Of a stretch of 64,000 nt of DNA, positions 35,973 to 44,704 are shown piece after piece (position 1 is the stretch's first letter; each line of letters begins with the position of its first letter). The stretch comes from Thalassospira profundimaris (lineage in GTDB: Bacteria; Pseudomonadota; Alphaproteobacteria; Rhodospirillales; Thalassospiraceae), in NCBI RefSeq assembly GCF_003326755.1, contig NZ_JPWH01000012.1, positions 62,001-126,000 on the forward strand, in the 5' to 3' direction. A model generated the notes under the pieces. The model saw only the letters and a list, made by a program, of their open reading frames with translations, ran no database searches and was not told the origin of the DNA. The position numbers and the translations under genes were made by a program.

Positions 35973-36743
35973 ATGACGGATAAAACGCCCCCAACGGCCC
36001 TGATCACCGGGGCGGCCAAACGGATTGGCCGGGTTATTGCGCTTGATTTGGCCGCACGGGGCCATGACATTGTTTTGCATTGCAATCGTTCGCGCGAGGC
36101 AGCCGAAGAACTGGCAGGTGACATTCGCGAAATGGGGCGCCAGTGCCATGTGGTATGCGCCGATCTTGCCAGCGAAACCGCCACGGCAGACATCCTGGCC
36201 GAGGCAACCGATACCCTGGGGCCGATAGGGCTGTTGGTCAACAATGCCTCGACCTTTGAGTATGACGATATTAAATCGGCAACCCGTGAAAGCTGGGACT
36301 TTCATATGGAGGTCAATCTGCGTGCACCGTTTGTGCTCTCGCAGGAATTTGCCCGCTTGTTGCCCGAAGATCAGTCCGGGCTGATTGTGAATATTATTGA
36401 CCAGCGTGTCTGGAACCTGACACCGCATTTCACCACCTACACCCTGTCCAAGGCCGGTTTATGGACCCTGACACAGACCCTGTCGATGGGCCTGGCACCG
36501 CGTATTCGGGTCAATGCCATTGGCCCGGGGCCGGTATTGCCCAGTGTGCGGCAAAGCCAGGAAGATTTCGATGCCCAGTGCCGTAAAACGCCCTTGGGAA
36601 TTGGGACATCCCCGCAGCAGATTTGCGACGCGATACGGTTTTTTCTTGCAGCACCGGCCGTCACCGGGCAAATGTTAGCCCTTGATGGTGGACAACATAT
36701 GAATTGGGCCCCCGCCGACAGCGATGATTTGCCTGTCGAGTAA
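35973..36743 (+). CDS. SDR-family oxidoreductase, pteridine reductase-like (FolM/PTR1 type)
   Basis: 256 residues from the ATG at 35973; the frame from 35928 has no better start. Rossmann motif TGAAKRIGRVIALDL, where Arg replaces the Gly of the usual TGxxxGIG, a mark of pteridine reductases; NNAS, catalytic Tyr and Lys in YTLSKAGLW, and IRVNAIGPGPVL. It lies 66 bases before folB, which supports a role in reducing dihydrofolate or dihydromonapterin. The exact substrate is inferred. Confidence 0.85.
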   Translation: MTDKTPPTALITGAAKRIGRVIALDLAARGHDIVLHCNRSREAAEELAGDIREMGRQCHVVCADLASETATADILAEATDTLGPIGLLVNNASTFEYDDIKSATRESWDFHMEVNLRAPFVLSQEFARLLPEDQSGLIVNIIDQRVWNLTPHFTTYTLSKAGLWTLTQTLSMGLAPRIRVNAIGPGPVLPSVRQSQEDFDAQCRKTPLGIGTSPQQICDAIRFFLAAPAVTGQMLALDGGQHMNWAPADSDDLPVE

Positions 36744-36809
36744 CCGACCACCGGCGACTGGTGGTTGATGCCAGTTTTCCCCTCCCGCGCAGCACGAAGG
36801 ATACCCATA

Positions 36810-37235
36810 ATGACCGCAGGTCTGAAACAGGACGATAATATTACCACCCTGCCTTATGCCGATCAGGCCGGCAGCTTGCGGCGCGTTTTTGTGCGCGACA
36901 TGGTGATCAATACCTCGATCGGGGTTTACGATTTTGAAAAAGAAGCCCCGCAACGGGTGCGCATCAATCTTGATCTTTCGGTGGTCGAGGGCGAGGGCCC
37001 CAAGAATGACGACCTTGATAGTGTGCTGTGTTACGAGGAACTGGTTAACGGGGTGCGCGCAATTTGTGCAGATGGCCACGTAAACCTTGTCGAGACACTC
37101 AGTGAAAACATAGCAGCCATGTGTTTGACCGATCGACGGGTCCGTAAGGTGTGTGTGCGGGTCGAGAAGCTCGATGTTTTTGAAGATGTCGGTGCGGTCG
37201 GGGTCGAAATCGAACGCTTTAATCTCGCGCGGTGA
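36810..37235 (+). CDS. folB: Dihydroneopterin aldolase
   Basis: 141 residues from the ATG at 36810 (GAAGGA 8 bases upstream); the upstream frame from 36765 overlaps no ribosome site. Converts dihydroneopterin to 6-hydroxymethyl-dihydropterin in folate synthesis. Family blocks: VINTSIGVYDFEKEAPQRVRI with the active-site Glu, NLVETLSENIA, and VCVRVEKLDVFEDVGAVGV with the conserved Lys. It forms a folate pair with the pteridine reductase-like gene upstream. Confidence 0.92.
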   Translation: MTAGLKQDDNITTLPYADQAGSLRRVFVRDMVINTSIGVYDFEKEAPQRVRINLDLSVVEGEGPKNDDLDSVLCYEELVNGVRAICADGHVNLVETLSENIAAMCLTDRRVRKVCVRVEKLDVFEDVGAVGVEIERFNLAR

Positions 37236-37669
37236 TACCGTCGTTTGGAAGTGAATAAATTTTGATAAGAGGCCCATTCTTATGGCGAATCTGTGATTCC
37301 TAAGGGGCGAATCGTTTGGATCGTTTATGCACAAGCATTCCTGGCGACAAAAACAAAGAGGAAAAAAGATATTTTACGTTAAGGTTACGGATTGTTTTCA
37401 GGTTGACAGTATTTTTACCAAATAAAATCAATAACTTAGTATTTATGCTTAAAATATGGGCAATTCACAGAACGTTAAGACTCTCAAGGGGTCTAGAGTT
37501 CAGCCCCCCTATTACCCACATACTTATCCACAGGCTTGGTGGAAACTTTTCCCGGGGGCGATTCCCTCGGGACCCGCAAGTTTTTTAATAAGATTCGCTT
37601 AGGCTATCGTATAGAAATACCAGACCAAGACCCTATCTGGTCGGTTTTTGAACAATCCAGGATGCTTTG
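37236..37669. other. AT-rich non-coding region with DnaA boxes
   Basis: 434 bases without a credible gene; a frame at 37316-37588 has no ribosome site and unnatural composition. Bases about 37345-37475 are strikingly AT-rich against the GC-rich surroundings. DnaA-box sequences flank this: TTATGCACA (37325-37333), TTACCCACA (37512-37520, one mismatch) and TTATCCACA (37524-37532, perfect), all on the plus strand. A GC-rich hairpin near 37552-37575 is followed by TTTTTT, and a 6-bp hairpin ACCAGA / TCTGGT (37619-37641) followed by CGGTTTTT lies 20 bases before uvrC. Confidence 0.6.
37512..37532 (+). promoter_or_regulatory. Tandem DnaA boxes
   Basis: TTACCCACA (37512-37520) and the perfect box TTATCCACA (37524-37532), spaced by three bases, beside a strongly AT-rich stretch. 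A third box, TTATGCACA, fits the relaxed pattern TTWTNCACA at 37325. Confidence 0.65.
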
Positions 37670-39586
37670 ATGACTTCCCCGGCAACGCCCTCTTCCACAC
37701 CGCGCGATATTGATCTGTCGCTGGATGATCTTCATGACGGAAAAGCGGGACGTGGTGTTACGGCGATCAAACATGCGCTGAAAACCATGCCCGGTTCGCC
37801 CGGTGTGTATCGCATGATCGATGAAAAGGACCGGGTCCTTTATGTCGGCAAGGCCAAGAATCTGAAAAAGCGGGTAACAAGCTACACTCACATTACCCGC
37901 CTGCCGATCCGGATTGCGCGGATGGTGGCGCAAACGGTGCGGATGGAAATCATCACCACCCATACCGAAGCCGAAGCCCTGCTTTTGGAATCCAACCTGA
38001 TCAAGAAGCTCAAGCCGCGCTACAACATCCTGCTGCGTGACGATAAAAGTTTTCCCTATATCCTGATCACCGAGGATCACGGCTATCCCCGCATTGTCAA
38101 ACATCGCGGGGCACGGGCCAAGGATGGCAGTTGTTTTGGGCCGTTTGCCTCGGCCTGGGCGGTGAACAACACGATCAATCATTTGCAGCGCGCCTTTTTG
38201 CTGCGCTCCTGTACCGATGCGGTTTTTGCCAACCGGTCGCGTCCGTGTCTGCTCTATCAAATCAAGCGGTGCTCCGGCCCGTGTGTGGACCGCATTTCCA
38301 AACCCGAATATGACGGACTGGTGGATATTTGCCGCGATTTTCTGTCCGGGCGCAGCAAGGCCATCCTCAAGCAGCTTGAAGCCAGCATGCTTGAGGCTTC
38401 AGAACAGATGGAATTTGAAAAGGCCGCCATGTATCGCGACCGTATTCGCGCCCTGTCGCAAATCCAGTCGCACCAGGACATTAATCTTGAAGGGCTGGAA
38501 GAAGCCGACGTCATTGCCCTGCATCATGAAGGCGGGCAAAGCTGTGTGCAGGTATTCTTTTTCCGCAGTGGCTCGAACTATGGCAACCGGTCCTATTTTC
38601 CAAGGCACGAGCAATCCGCCGAAATTCCCGAAATTCTCTCGGCCTTTGTCGGGCAGTTTTATGCCAACAAGCCTGCCCCGAGGCAGGTGCTGCTAAGCCA
38701 CGAAATCGAAGGCCAGAAACTGGTCGAGGAAGCCCTGGCGATTAATAACGGCCACAAGGTGGAATTACTGGTGCCTCAGCGCGGCGGCAAGCGCAAGCTG
38801 GTGGATCATGCCCTGACCAACGCACGCGAGGCATTGGGCCGCCGCATGGCCGAAAGTGCCTCCCAGCGCAAGTTGCTGGATGGTCTGGCTGATAAGCTGG
38901 ACCTTGATAGTCCGCCCGAACGCATTGAAGTTTACGATAACAGCCATATCCAGGGCACGAATATGGTGGGCGGCATGATTGTGGCCGGGCCGGAAGGCTT
39001 TATGAAAAACGCCTATCGCAAGTTCAACATCAAGGGCGATATCGCGCCGGGCGATGACTTTGCCATGATGCGCGAGGTGCTGACCCGCCGTTTCGCCCGG
39101 GCACAAAAAGAAGACCCGGACCGCGAAAATGGCACCTGGCCCGATCTGTGCCTGATCGATGGTGGGCTGGGGCAATTGGGTGTTGCGCGCCAGGTGCTGG
39201 AAGATCTGGGCATTGACGATGTGATGCTGGTCGGTGTTGCCAAGGGGGTGGATCGTAATGCCGGCAAGGAAGTGCTGCATATCCCCGGCAAGGAGCCCGT
39301 GCGCCTGGATCAGAAGGACCCGGTGCTGTATTTCATCCAGCGCCTGCGCGACGAGGCCCATCGCTGGGCGATTGGTACACACCGTGCCAAACGGTCCAAA
39401 CAGATTGGCAAAAGTGTGCTTGATGCCGTACCGGGTATTGGCGGGGCACGCAAAAAGGCATTGCTGCATCATTTCGGCTCCGCCCGTGGCGTTGCTGATG
39501 CGGGCCTTGCCGACCTGGAAGCCGTCGATGGCATCAGTGCCGCAATCGCCAGAAAAATTTATGATCATTTTCATGGTGATCATTGA
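37670..39586 (+). CDS. uvrC: Excinuclease ABC subunit C
   Basis: 638 residues from the ATG at 37670 (CAGGA 7 bases upstream; the adjacent TTG is the only alternative). Makes the two incisions in nucleotide excision repair. GIY-YIG domain ([21 protein letters not shown] in two parts: GSPGVYRMI and [13 protein letters not shown]), UVR motif ([28 protein letters not shown] region), RNase H-like C-terminal nuclease ([23 protein letters not shown]) and tandem HhH ([21 protein letters not shown] region). All parts are intact. Confidence 0.96.
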   Translation: MTSPATPSSTPRDIDLSLDDLHDGKAGRGVTAIKHALKTMPGSPGVYRMIDEKDRVLYVGKAKNLKKRVTSYTHITRLPIRIARMVAQTVRMEIITTHTEAEALLLESNLIKKLKPRYNILLRDDKSFPYILITEDHGYPRIVKHRGARAKDGSCFGPFASAWAVNNTINHLQRAFLLRSCTDAVFANRSRPCLLYQIKRCSGPCVDRISKPEYDGLVDICRDFLSGRSKAILKQLEASMLEASEQMEFEKAAMYRDRIRALSQIQSHQDINLEGLEEADVIALHHEGGQSCVQVFFFRSGSNYGNRSYFPRHEQSAEIPEILSAFVGQFYANKPAPRQVLLSHEIEGQKLVEEALAINNGHKVELLVPQRGGKRKLVDHALTNAREALGRRMAESASQRKLLDGLADKLDLDSPPERIEVYDNSHIQGTNMVGGMIVAGPEGFMKNAYRKFNIKGDIAPGDDFAMMREVLTRRFARAQKEDPDRENGTWPDLCLIDGGLGQLGVARQVLEDLGIDDVMLVGVAKGVDRNAGKEVLHIPGKEPVRLDQKDPVLYFIQRLRDEAHRWAIGTHRAKRSKQIGKSVLDAVPGIGGARKKALLHHFGSARGVADAGLADLEAVDGISAAIARKIYDHFHGDH

Positions 39587-39640
39587 CGGTGCCTAAACCC
39601 TGATCTGCCGGGGGCGGGACGATTATGAGGATAGGACCCC

Positions 39641-39802
39641 AAAAAAGAAAAACGGCCCCCCGGGGAAGGGGACCGTTTGAATCTGCCGTGGTCGCGGGGT
39701 CGGGGGAGGGGAATTTGACCACGACAAAAGGGAAAGAGAAAACGTTAAGGGAAGCGGCAATGTGGGGAAATTGACCTGGGCGGCACATGGGCACATACCG
39801 CC
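39641..39802 (-). ncRNA. Candidate small RNA with own promoter and intrinsic terminator
   Basis: On the minus strand a promoter-like pair (39809-39838) is followed by about 160 bases that end in a hairpin AAACGG-x-CCCC / GGGG-x-CCGTTT (39650-39678, one mismatch) and a T-rich tract complementary to 39641-39652. Inside is a second stem, CGTGGTC / GACCACG (39687-39693 and 39717-39723). No ribosome site and no frame that closes before the terminator, so a non-coding transcript is the better reading. Confidence 0.5.
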
Positions 39803-39808
39803 AGACCT

Positions 39809-39838
39809 TTATCACATTGCGTTCCGGAGTTTTTTCAA
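39809..39838 (-). promoter_or_regulatory. Candidate promoter of the small RNA
   Basis: Minus strand TTGAAA (39833-39838), 18-base spacer, TGATAA (39809-39814); start expected near 39802. Confidence 0.5.
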
Positions 39839-39932
39839 GGGCAGCCTCCTGTGTTGCGTGAGATTGGCTTGCTTATGTTCTTAACCTACCGATTGGGGCG
39901 GGAAGGGCATAGCCGGCAATGTGACAACTGTG

Positions 39933-39950
39933 CGTTCTTAAAACAGAACG
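39933..39950. promoter_or_regulatory. Palindromic dyad, possible operator
   Basis: CGTTCT and AGAACG separated by 6 bases (TAAAAC). It lies about 270 bases before the permease start and 95 bases upstream of the small RNA promoter. Confidence 0.4.
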
Positions 39951-40104
39951 ATCAGACAGATTGCAAAAGCACTCCGCATTCGGTTTTTATTTTTCCGGTT
40001 TAGGCCCGTCATGTTGCTGCCTGCCCAAATGGCCCATTTTGAGCAAAACATCGGGGGCATATCGTTGCGCGGCGCGGGGGATGTCAAAAATACCCTCTGC
40101 ATTG

Positions 40105-40158
40105 CCGGGTATCATCCTATATCACCTTGCTTTTTCCGGTCAGGGGCGCGATACCCGG
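40105..40158 (+). promoter_or_regulatory. Wide inverted repeat in the permease leader
   Basis: CCGGGTATC (40105-40113) and GATACCCGG (40150-40158) pair perfectly over a 36-base loop, ending 65 bases before the permease start. Possible leader RNA structure; no known riboswitch consensus was recognised. Confidence 0.4.
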
Positions 40159-40223
40159 TGCGTTCTGCTGCCGTGGCAGGGCATCTTCGCGCGAAACGTC
40201 CATAAAATATCGGCTGATCAAAG

Positions 40224-41537
40224 ATGCGCTATTTTCCTTCCTGGTCCTTGACCCGGTCTTCAACCGTGCTGCCTGACGAACGCCTGCCGTGGGGAACCAT
40301 GTTTCCGATGGGGCTGCAACATCTTGTGGCGATGTCGGGTTCTACCATTTTGGGTCCGCTGCTGATGGGGTTTGATCCCAATCTGGCCATTTTGTTTTCC
40401 GGTATCGGCACGCTGATTTTCTTTATCTGCACCGCCGGGCGCGTGCCAAGCTATCTGGGCTCGTCCTTTGCCTTTATTGCCGTGGTCATTGCCGCCACCG
40501 GCTATGCCGGGTCTGGTCCCAATCCCGATATTGGTGGGGCGCTGGGCGGGATTATTGCCGCAGGTGCGCTTTATGTGCTGATTGGCGCAATTGTGATGGC
40601 AACGGGAACCGGCTGGGTGGAAAAACTGATGCCGCCTGCTGTCACCGGGGCTGTCGGGGCGGCGATTGGTCTTAATCTGGCACCGGTGGGGATCAGCGGC
40701 ATTTCCGGCGATGGCATTCATATGCTGGTGTCCCTGTTAACCCTGCTGTCGGTGGCGTTGGTCTCCGTCTATGCCCCAATTGCGCTGCGCCGGGTTTCGA
40801 TTCTGGCAGGGATTCTTCTGGGCTATGTGCTGGTGTTGATCCTGGGTAACGGTTTGGGCCTGATGCCCGCCATTGATTTTAGCGCATTGTCGCAGGCCGC
40901 CTGGTTGGGGATACCCAATTTTGTTGCGCCGCGTTTTGAAAGCGCGGCCATGGTGATGATTGCGCCGGTGGCGTTTATTCTGGTGGCGGAAAATCTGGGC
41001 CATATCAAGGCCATTGGCGGCATGACCAAACAGAATATGGACCGTTATATCGGCCGTGGTTTTGTTGGCGATGGTCTGGCAACGATGCTTGCAGGATCTG
41101 GCGGGGGTACGGGGGTGACGACCTATGTGGAAAATATGGGCGTCATGGCTGTTACCCGCGTCTTTTCAACCCTGATCTTTGTGATTGCTGCGGTGATTGC
41201 CATCCTGCTGGGGTTCTCGCCCAAATTTGGTGCGTTGCTGCATACCATTCCCGCCCCCGTTCTTGGCGGTCTTGGTGTGGCGGTGTTCGGCCTGATTGCG
41301 GCGGCAATGGTGCGTTTGTGGGTGGACAACCGGGTTGATTTTTCCGATCCGCGTAACCTGTTCACCGTGGGCATCACCCTGATTTTCGGGGCTGGCGATT
41401 TCACCGTCAAGGTGGGCGGCTTTGCCATTGGTGGAATCGGGACCGCAACCCTTGCGGCGATTATTCTCTATCAGGTGCTGAGCATCGGGCGTGGCAAGTC
41501 GGATCGTGCTGCTGCACAGGCCGCAGAAAACGACTGA
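40224..41537 (+). CDS. NCS2-family pyrimidine permease, RutG/UraA-like
   Basis: 437 residues, about 14 membrane helices. Proton-coupled uptake of uracil or related bases at the inner membrane. The sequence follows E. coli RutG closely: LPDERLPWG near the start, MGLQHLVAMSG, GGIIAAGALYVLIGAIV, VAENLGHIKAIGGMT, RGFVGDGLATMLAGSGGGTG and ENMGVMAVTRVFSTL. No rut catabolic genes are nearby. The N-terminus from the ATG at 40224 lines up with RutG, though its ribosome site is weak. A structured non-coding leader precedes it. Confidence 0.9.
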   Translation: MRYFPSWSLTRSSTVLPDERLPWGTMFPMGLQHLVAMSGSTILGPLLMGFDPNLAILFSGIGTLIFFICTAGRVPSYLGSSFAFIAVVIAATGYAGSGPNPDIGGALGGIIAAGALYVLIGAIVMATGTGWVEKLMPPAVTGAVGAAIGLNLAPVGISGISGDGIHMLVSLLTLLSVALVSVYAPIALRRVSILAGILLGYVLVLILGNGLGLMPAIDFSALSQAAWLGIPNFVAPRFESAAMVMIAPVAFILVAENLGHIKAIGGMTKQNMDRYIGRGFVGDGLATMLAGSGGGTGVTTYVENMGVMAVTRVFSTLIFVIAAVIAILLGFSPKFGALLHTIPAPVLGGLGVAVFGLIAAAMVRLWVDNRVDFSDPRNLFTVGITLIFGAGDFTVKVGGFAIGGIGTATLAAIILYQVLSIGRGKSDRAAAQAAEND

Positions 41538-41555
41538 ATTTATCTGTCACAACAT

Positions 41556-41593
41556 GGGCCGTGTTTTCGTTTTATGGCAAATGAACACGGCCC
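41556..41593 (+). terminator. Hairpin after the permease gene
   Basis: Perfect 10-bp stem GGGCCGTGTT (41556-41565) / AACACGGCCC (41584-41593) with an 18-base loop, 18 bases after the stop codon. The following TTGTGGTTG is a poor T-tract, so termination is likely but not certain. Confidence 0.55.
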
Positions 41594-41707
41594 TTGTGGT
41601 TGCCCGCGCAAGCCTTTACTAATTGGGCGTCTTGGGGTCGTCTGGCCCTGTGGATTGACGATGATCACCCAATTAAACGCCCCAAATACCCGTATACAGG
41701 CCCGTTA

Positions 41708-42259
41708 ATGAAAAACCAGATTCCAAATCTGCTGACTTTGTCGCGCATCATCGTGATCCCGGCATTGGTGCTGTCATTTTACATCGACGGACCGGTGGGG
41801 AACTGGCTCGGTTTTGCCCTGTTTGCCTTTGCGGGGATTACGGATTTTTTTGACGGCTATCTGGCGCGCAGCATGAATGTGGTTTCTCCGCTGGGGCGTT
41901 TTTTGGATCCGATTGCCGATAAACTTCTGGTCGCTGCCGCCCTGATGATGATGGTGGCGTTTGGGCGCATTTCCGGTCTGGCGGTGTTGCCGGCCGTGGT
42001 CATTATGTGTCGCGAAATCATGGTGTCGGGCCTGCGCGAACATCTGGCCGAACTGAAGGTGCCGTTGCCTGTGACGGTGCTTGCGAAATGGAAAACCACG
42101 GCCCAGATTCTCGCCATCGGCTTTTTGCTGGTTGGCGATGCCTCGCCTGATATCATCCCGTCGATTCTGATTGGGGATGTTTTGCTCTGGATCGCCGGTA
42201 TTGTGACGGTGCAGACGGGGTATATTTATCTGCGGACAGGGCTTAAGCATCTCGACTGA
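41708..42259 (+). CDS. pgsA: CDP-diacylglycerol-glycerol-3-phosphate 3-phosphatidyltransferase
   Basis: 183 residues from the ATG at 41708; the frame from 41594 has an unlike N-terminus. Makes phosphatidylglycerophosphate, the precursor of phosphatidylglycerol and cardiolipin, in the inner membrane. The CDP-alcohol phosphotransferase motif D-x2-DG-x2-AR-x8-G-x3-D-x3-D is complete in DFFDGYLARS and GRFLDPIADK. Begins KNQIPNLLTLSRI as in other PgsA; about five TM helices. Followed 20 bases on by moaE. Confidence 0.94.
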   Translation: MKNQIPNLLTLSRIIVIPALVLSFYIDGPVGNWLGFALFAFAGITDFFDGYLARSMNVVSPLGRFLDPIADKLLVAAALMMMVAFGRISGLAVLPAVVIMCREIMVSGLREHLAELKVPLPVTVLAKWKTTAQILAIGFLLVGDASPDIIPSILIGDVLLWIAGIVTVQTGYIYLRTGLKHLD

Positions 42260-42278
42260 TCCATCTTCGGGGGCGTAT

Positions 42279-42728
42279 ATGGCGCGTATCTCAGTTCAAC
42301 AAAATGATTTTGATCCGGGTGCGGAGCTTGCCGCCCTGACCGATGGCCGGACCGATATTGGTGCGGCCGTCAGTTTTGTCGGGCTGGTGCGCGATATCGC
42401 CGGGGGGGAAGCCGTCAGCGCGATGACGCTGGAACATTATCCCGGCATGACCGAACGCCAGCTTGAAAAAATTGCCAAGGATGCCGCCGAACGCTGGCCG
42501 CTCGATGATATACGAATCATTCACCGTTATGGCCGCTTGCTGGCAGGGGAACGCATTGTGCTGGTTATTACCCTGTCGGCGCATCGCCGGGCCGCGTTTG
42601 AAGCCTGCGATTTCATCATGGATTTTCTCAAAAGCCGCGCGCCGTTCTGGAAACGCGAAGAAACAGATAGCGGCGAAAAATGGGTTGCCGCCAAGCAAAG
42701 CGACGAGGCTGATTTGGATCGCTGGTAA
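42279..42728 (+). CDS. moaE: Molybdopterin synthase catalytic subunit
   Basis: 149 residues. Transfers sulfur from MoaD thiocarboxylate to precursor Z to make molybdopterin. Blocks: GAAVSFVGLVRD, LEHYPGMTERQLEKIA, HRYGRLLAGERIVLV, and FWKREETDSGEKWVAAKQ with the conserved lysines. In many alphaproteobacteria moaD sits between pgsA and moaE; here the gap is only 19 bases, so moaD is elsewhere. Confidence 0.94.
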   Translation: MARISVQQNDFDPGAELAALTDGRTDIGAAVSFVGLVRDIAGGEAVSAMTLEHYPGMTERQLEKIAKDAAERWPLDDIRIIHRYGRLLAGERIVLVITLSAHRRAAFEACDFIMDFLKSRAPFWKREETDSGEKWVAAKQSDEADLDRW

Positions 42729-42749
42729 TGCTTTGCCCGTGTGGCTCCG

Positions 42750-43040
42750 CTAAATCGGGACGTATTTTGCCAAAATTCCGATAAGTTTTGTGAAGTCGAC
42801 TTGCAGGACAGCCCCGTCTTTTACCTCTGTGGCCAACTTGTTCATTTCCGTAATGTCGGCGGCATTGATGGCGGTATCGAGTTCGATCTGTTTGTCCCGC
42901 AGTTTCAGCACGGCATTGGCGGCCTTGATGCGGTCACGTTTCAATGCAGCTTTGGTGTTTATGTCGGCCTGGTAATATTTTGCGTCAATCGCCTGAAAGG
43001 CGGTAATGGCCGCCGCGATCAGCTTTGTCAGATCAGACAT
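42750..43040 (-). CDS. Small helical protein of unknown function (96 aa)
   Basis: Not recognised. ATG at 43040 with GGAG 6 bases upstream, so a real gene is likely. All-helical, rich in Ala, Lys and Asp (AAITAFQAIDAKYYQAD, ALKRDRIKAANAVLKLRD), no signal peptide. It follows the lipoprotein gene by 42 bases on the same strand and is probably co-transcribed with it; a function shared with that lipoprotein is the natural guess. Confidence 0.65.
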   Translation of the reverse strand: MSDLTKLIAAAITAFQAIDAKYYQADINTKAALKRDRIKAANAVLKLRDKQIELDTAINAADITEMNKLATEVKDGAVLQVDFTKLIGILAKYVPI

Positions 43041-43082
43041 GGGGGGCTCCGTTTGTCAGATAAAAAGGTCAATGAGGGCGGG

Positions 43083-43964
43083 CTATTTGGCCGTTGTGGC
43101 AGGGCCCATATCGCTTTGACCGGCAAGGGTTTGCAAAATCACGCTGTCGGCCTTGTGTTTTAACTGCTTCATGCCAAGTCCCTGATTTTCGGCAACAAAG
43201 GTCAGGCCATCTTCAATGTCTTTGAGTACCGATTGCGTGCTGATTTTGCTGTAATTGGCGATCTGGTTTTGCAGTTGAGCGCCCAGTTGCCCGGCAATGA
43301 CAAAATCCTGCAAGGCGGTTTGATAGCTTTGCTGTTCATCGGCCTGTAATTGCTGCCATTGCTGCCACCAGGCCTTGATCTGGCCGGTGCGGGTATCGGC
43401 AGGGGTGGATTTATCCTCGTGGATTTTGTTGATAGCCGCCACCAGCGCGTCACGCCGCACCATAAAAACCGGCGGGGTTGTGCCCAATGTCTGGCCCAGC
43501 TTGGCGAGCTGGCGGCGCAGTTTTTGCAAAATGGGCCCGGCCTTGTGGATGGCACCAATACCAAACAGGTCGTCTTCGCCAATATCGGTAAAGATGGCGT
43601 CAAATTGCTGATATTGATGGCGCAGGTTCGCCATATCCTGTTGCCATTTGGCATTCACATCCGGGTCAATGGTGATGGCATCGGGATTTATCAGGACGGG
43701 GATGTTACTGGCCGTTAATGTGCCGGTAAAATTGTTTAGGTTGGCGATAAATTCTGCTTCCTGTACGTCCTTGCTTTGCACAGGTGCGGCAAACTCGGCC
43801 GTGCGCATGTCATCAAGCGAGGTAATTGCCTTGTCGGCAGCAAGGCTGAATTGATGGGCGGAAAGTTTAAGTGCATCCGCCTTTTGCGCACAGGCCGCCA
43901 GCAGACCCAGCATCAGCAGCATCATGCCACGCTGGCCGCATTTTTTGATGATGGTGTATTGCAC
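43083..43964 (-). CDS. Predicted lipoprotein of unknown function (293 aa)
   Basis: Not recognised. GTG start at 43964 with GGGGAG 6 bases upstream. Signal sequence with lipobox LLAAC, lipid-bearing Cys at residue 25; the next residue is Ala, so no inner-membrane retention signal and an outer-membrane site is likely. The mature part is nearly all helical and very Gln-rich (WWQQWQQLQADEQQSYQTAL), with long amphipathic stretches. Pairs with the 96-aa helical protein downstream. Neither resembles the surrounding housekeeping genes. Confidence 0.75.
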   Translation of the reverse strand: MQYTIIKKCGQRGMMLLMLGLLAACAQKADALKLSAHQFSLAADKAITSLDDMRTAEFAAPVQSKDVQEAEFIANLNNFTGTLTASNIPVLINPDAITIDPDVNAKWQQDMANLRHQYQQFDAIFTDIGEDDLFGIGAIHKAGPILQKLRRQLAKLGQTLGTTPPVFMVRRDALVAAINKIHEDKSTPADTRTGQIKAWWQQWQQLQADEQQSYQTALQDFVIAGQLGAQLQNQIANYSKISTQSVLKDIEDGLTFVAENQGLGMKQLKHKADSVILQTLAGQSDMGPATTAK

Positions 43965-44034
43965 CCTGATCTCCCCGGTTTGCAGTCATTGCCTTGCTGA
44001 CGGGGTGCGGGGAAATTTGTGATGCGAAAGGGCC

Positions 44035-44700
44035 TTATCCCTTTTTGCTCAGCATAAACAATGCCTGATTGCCAAAGAAATTGGCAAGGGCGGAATGGCT
44101 GCCCAGGCTGACCTTCGATCCGCTTTCATTCAGGACCATTGAGCGTTCGATCACCAGATCCATGTCTTTGCACAGGGCCACAAAGTCGCGCACGGTGCAG
44201 AAATGGATATTGGGGGTTTCATACCACATGATCGGCAGGTTGGGGTTTTGCGGCATGCGGCCATGAAACATCAAATCAAACCGTGCCCGCCAATGGCCGA
44301 AATTGGGGAAGGAGACAATCGCCTTGCGGCCAATGCGCAGTAATTCGCCCAATACCTCGCGCGGGCGGTTGGTAGCCTGCAGGGTCTGACTAAGGATTGC
44401 GTAATCAAATGCCCCGTTGGGATAATCCAGCAAATCGCGATCCGCATCGCCCTGCATCACGGGCAGGCCCTGGGCCACGCAATTGCGGACCCCTTCGTTG
44501 GAAAGTTCAAGCCCGCGACCATCGACATTTTTGGTGCGTTTAAGGTAGGCCAGCAATTCCCCATCGCCACAGCCAATGTCGAGCACACGCGTACCCGGTT
44601 CGACCATGTCGGCAATCAATTGCAAATCAACGCGGATACGATCTGACGGTGTTGCGGCAGAAGGTGTTGTGGCGGCGGTTTGGGTGGGTGTCTGTGTCAT
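44035..44700 (-). CDS. metW: Methionine biosynthesis protein MetW
   Basis: 221 residues. SAM-methyltransferase-like fold (TRVLDIGCGDGELLAYL) with the MetW-specific ends PNFGHWRARFDLMFHGRMP and WYETPNIHFCT. Residues 1-20 are a Thr/Ala/Pro-rich extension. It starts 4 bases after metX on the same strand; MetX and MetW are known to work together in homoserine acylation in many proteobacteria. Confidence 0.94.
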   Translation of the reverse strand: MTQTPTQTAATTPSAATPSDRIRVDLQLIADMVEPGTRVLDIGCGDGELLAYLKRTKNVDGRGLELSNEGVRNCVAQGLPVMQGDADRDLLDYPNGAFDYAILSQTLQATNRPREVLGELLRIGRKAIVSFPNFGHWRARFDLMFHGRMPQNPNLPIMWYETPNIHFCTVRDFVALCKDMDLVIERSMVLNESGSKVSLGSHSALANFFGNQALFMLSKKG

Positions 44701-44704
44701 GATA

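Larger units (their letters stand above)
39587..40223. other. Long non-coding region between uvrC and the pyrimidine permease
   Basis: 637 bases. Protein frames here lack ribosome sites and read through a terminator. The left part holds a candidate minus-strand small RNA (39641-39802) with its promoter; the right part holds a dyad (39933-39950) and a wide inverted repeat (40105-40158) in what would be the leader of the permease gene. Confidence 0.6.

Noticed and set aside
37316-37588. 90-residue frame in the AT-rich region before uvrC
   Set aside because: No ribosome site; it spans the AT-rich stretch and the DnaA boxes.
39534-39815. 93-residue minus-strand frame over the candidate small RNA
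   Set aside because: It starts upstream of the expected transcript start, has no ribosome site and reads through the intrinsic terminator into uvrC.
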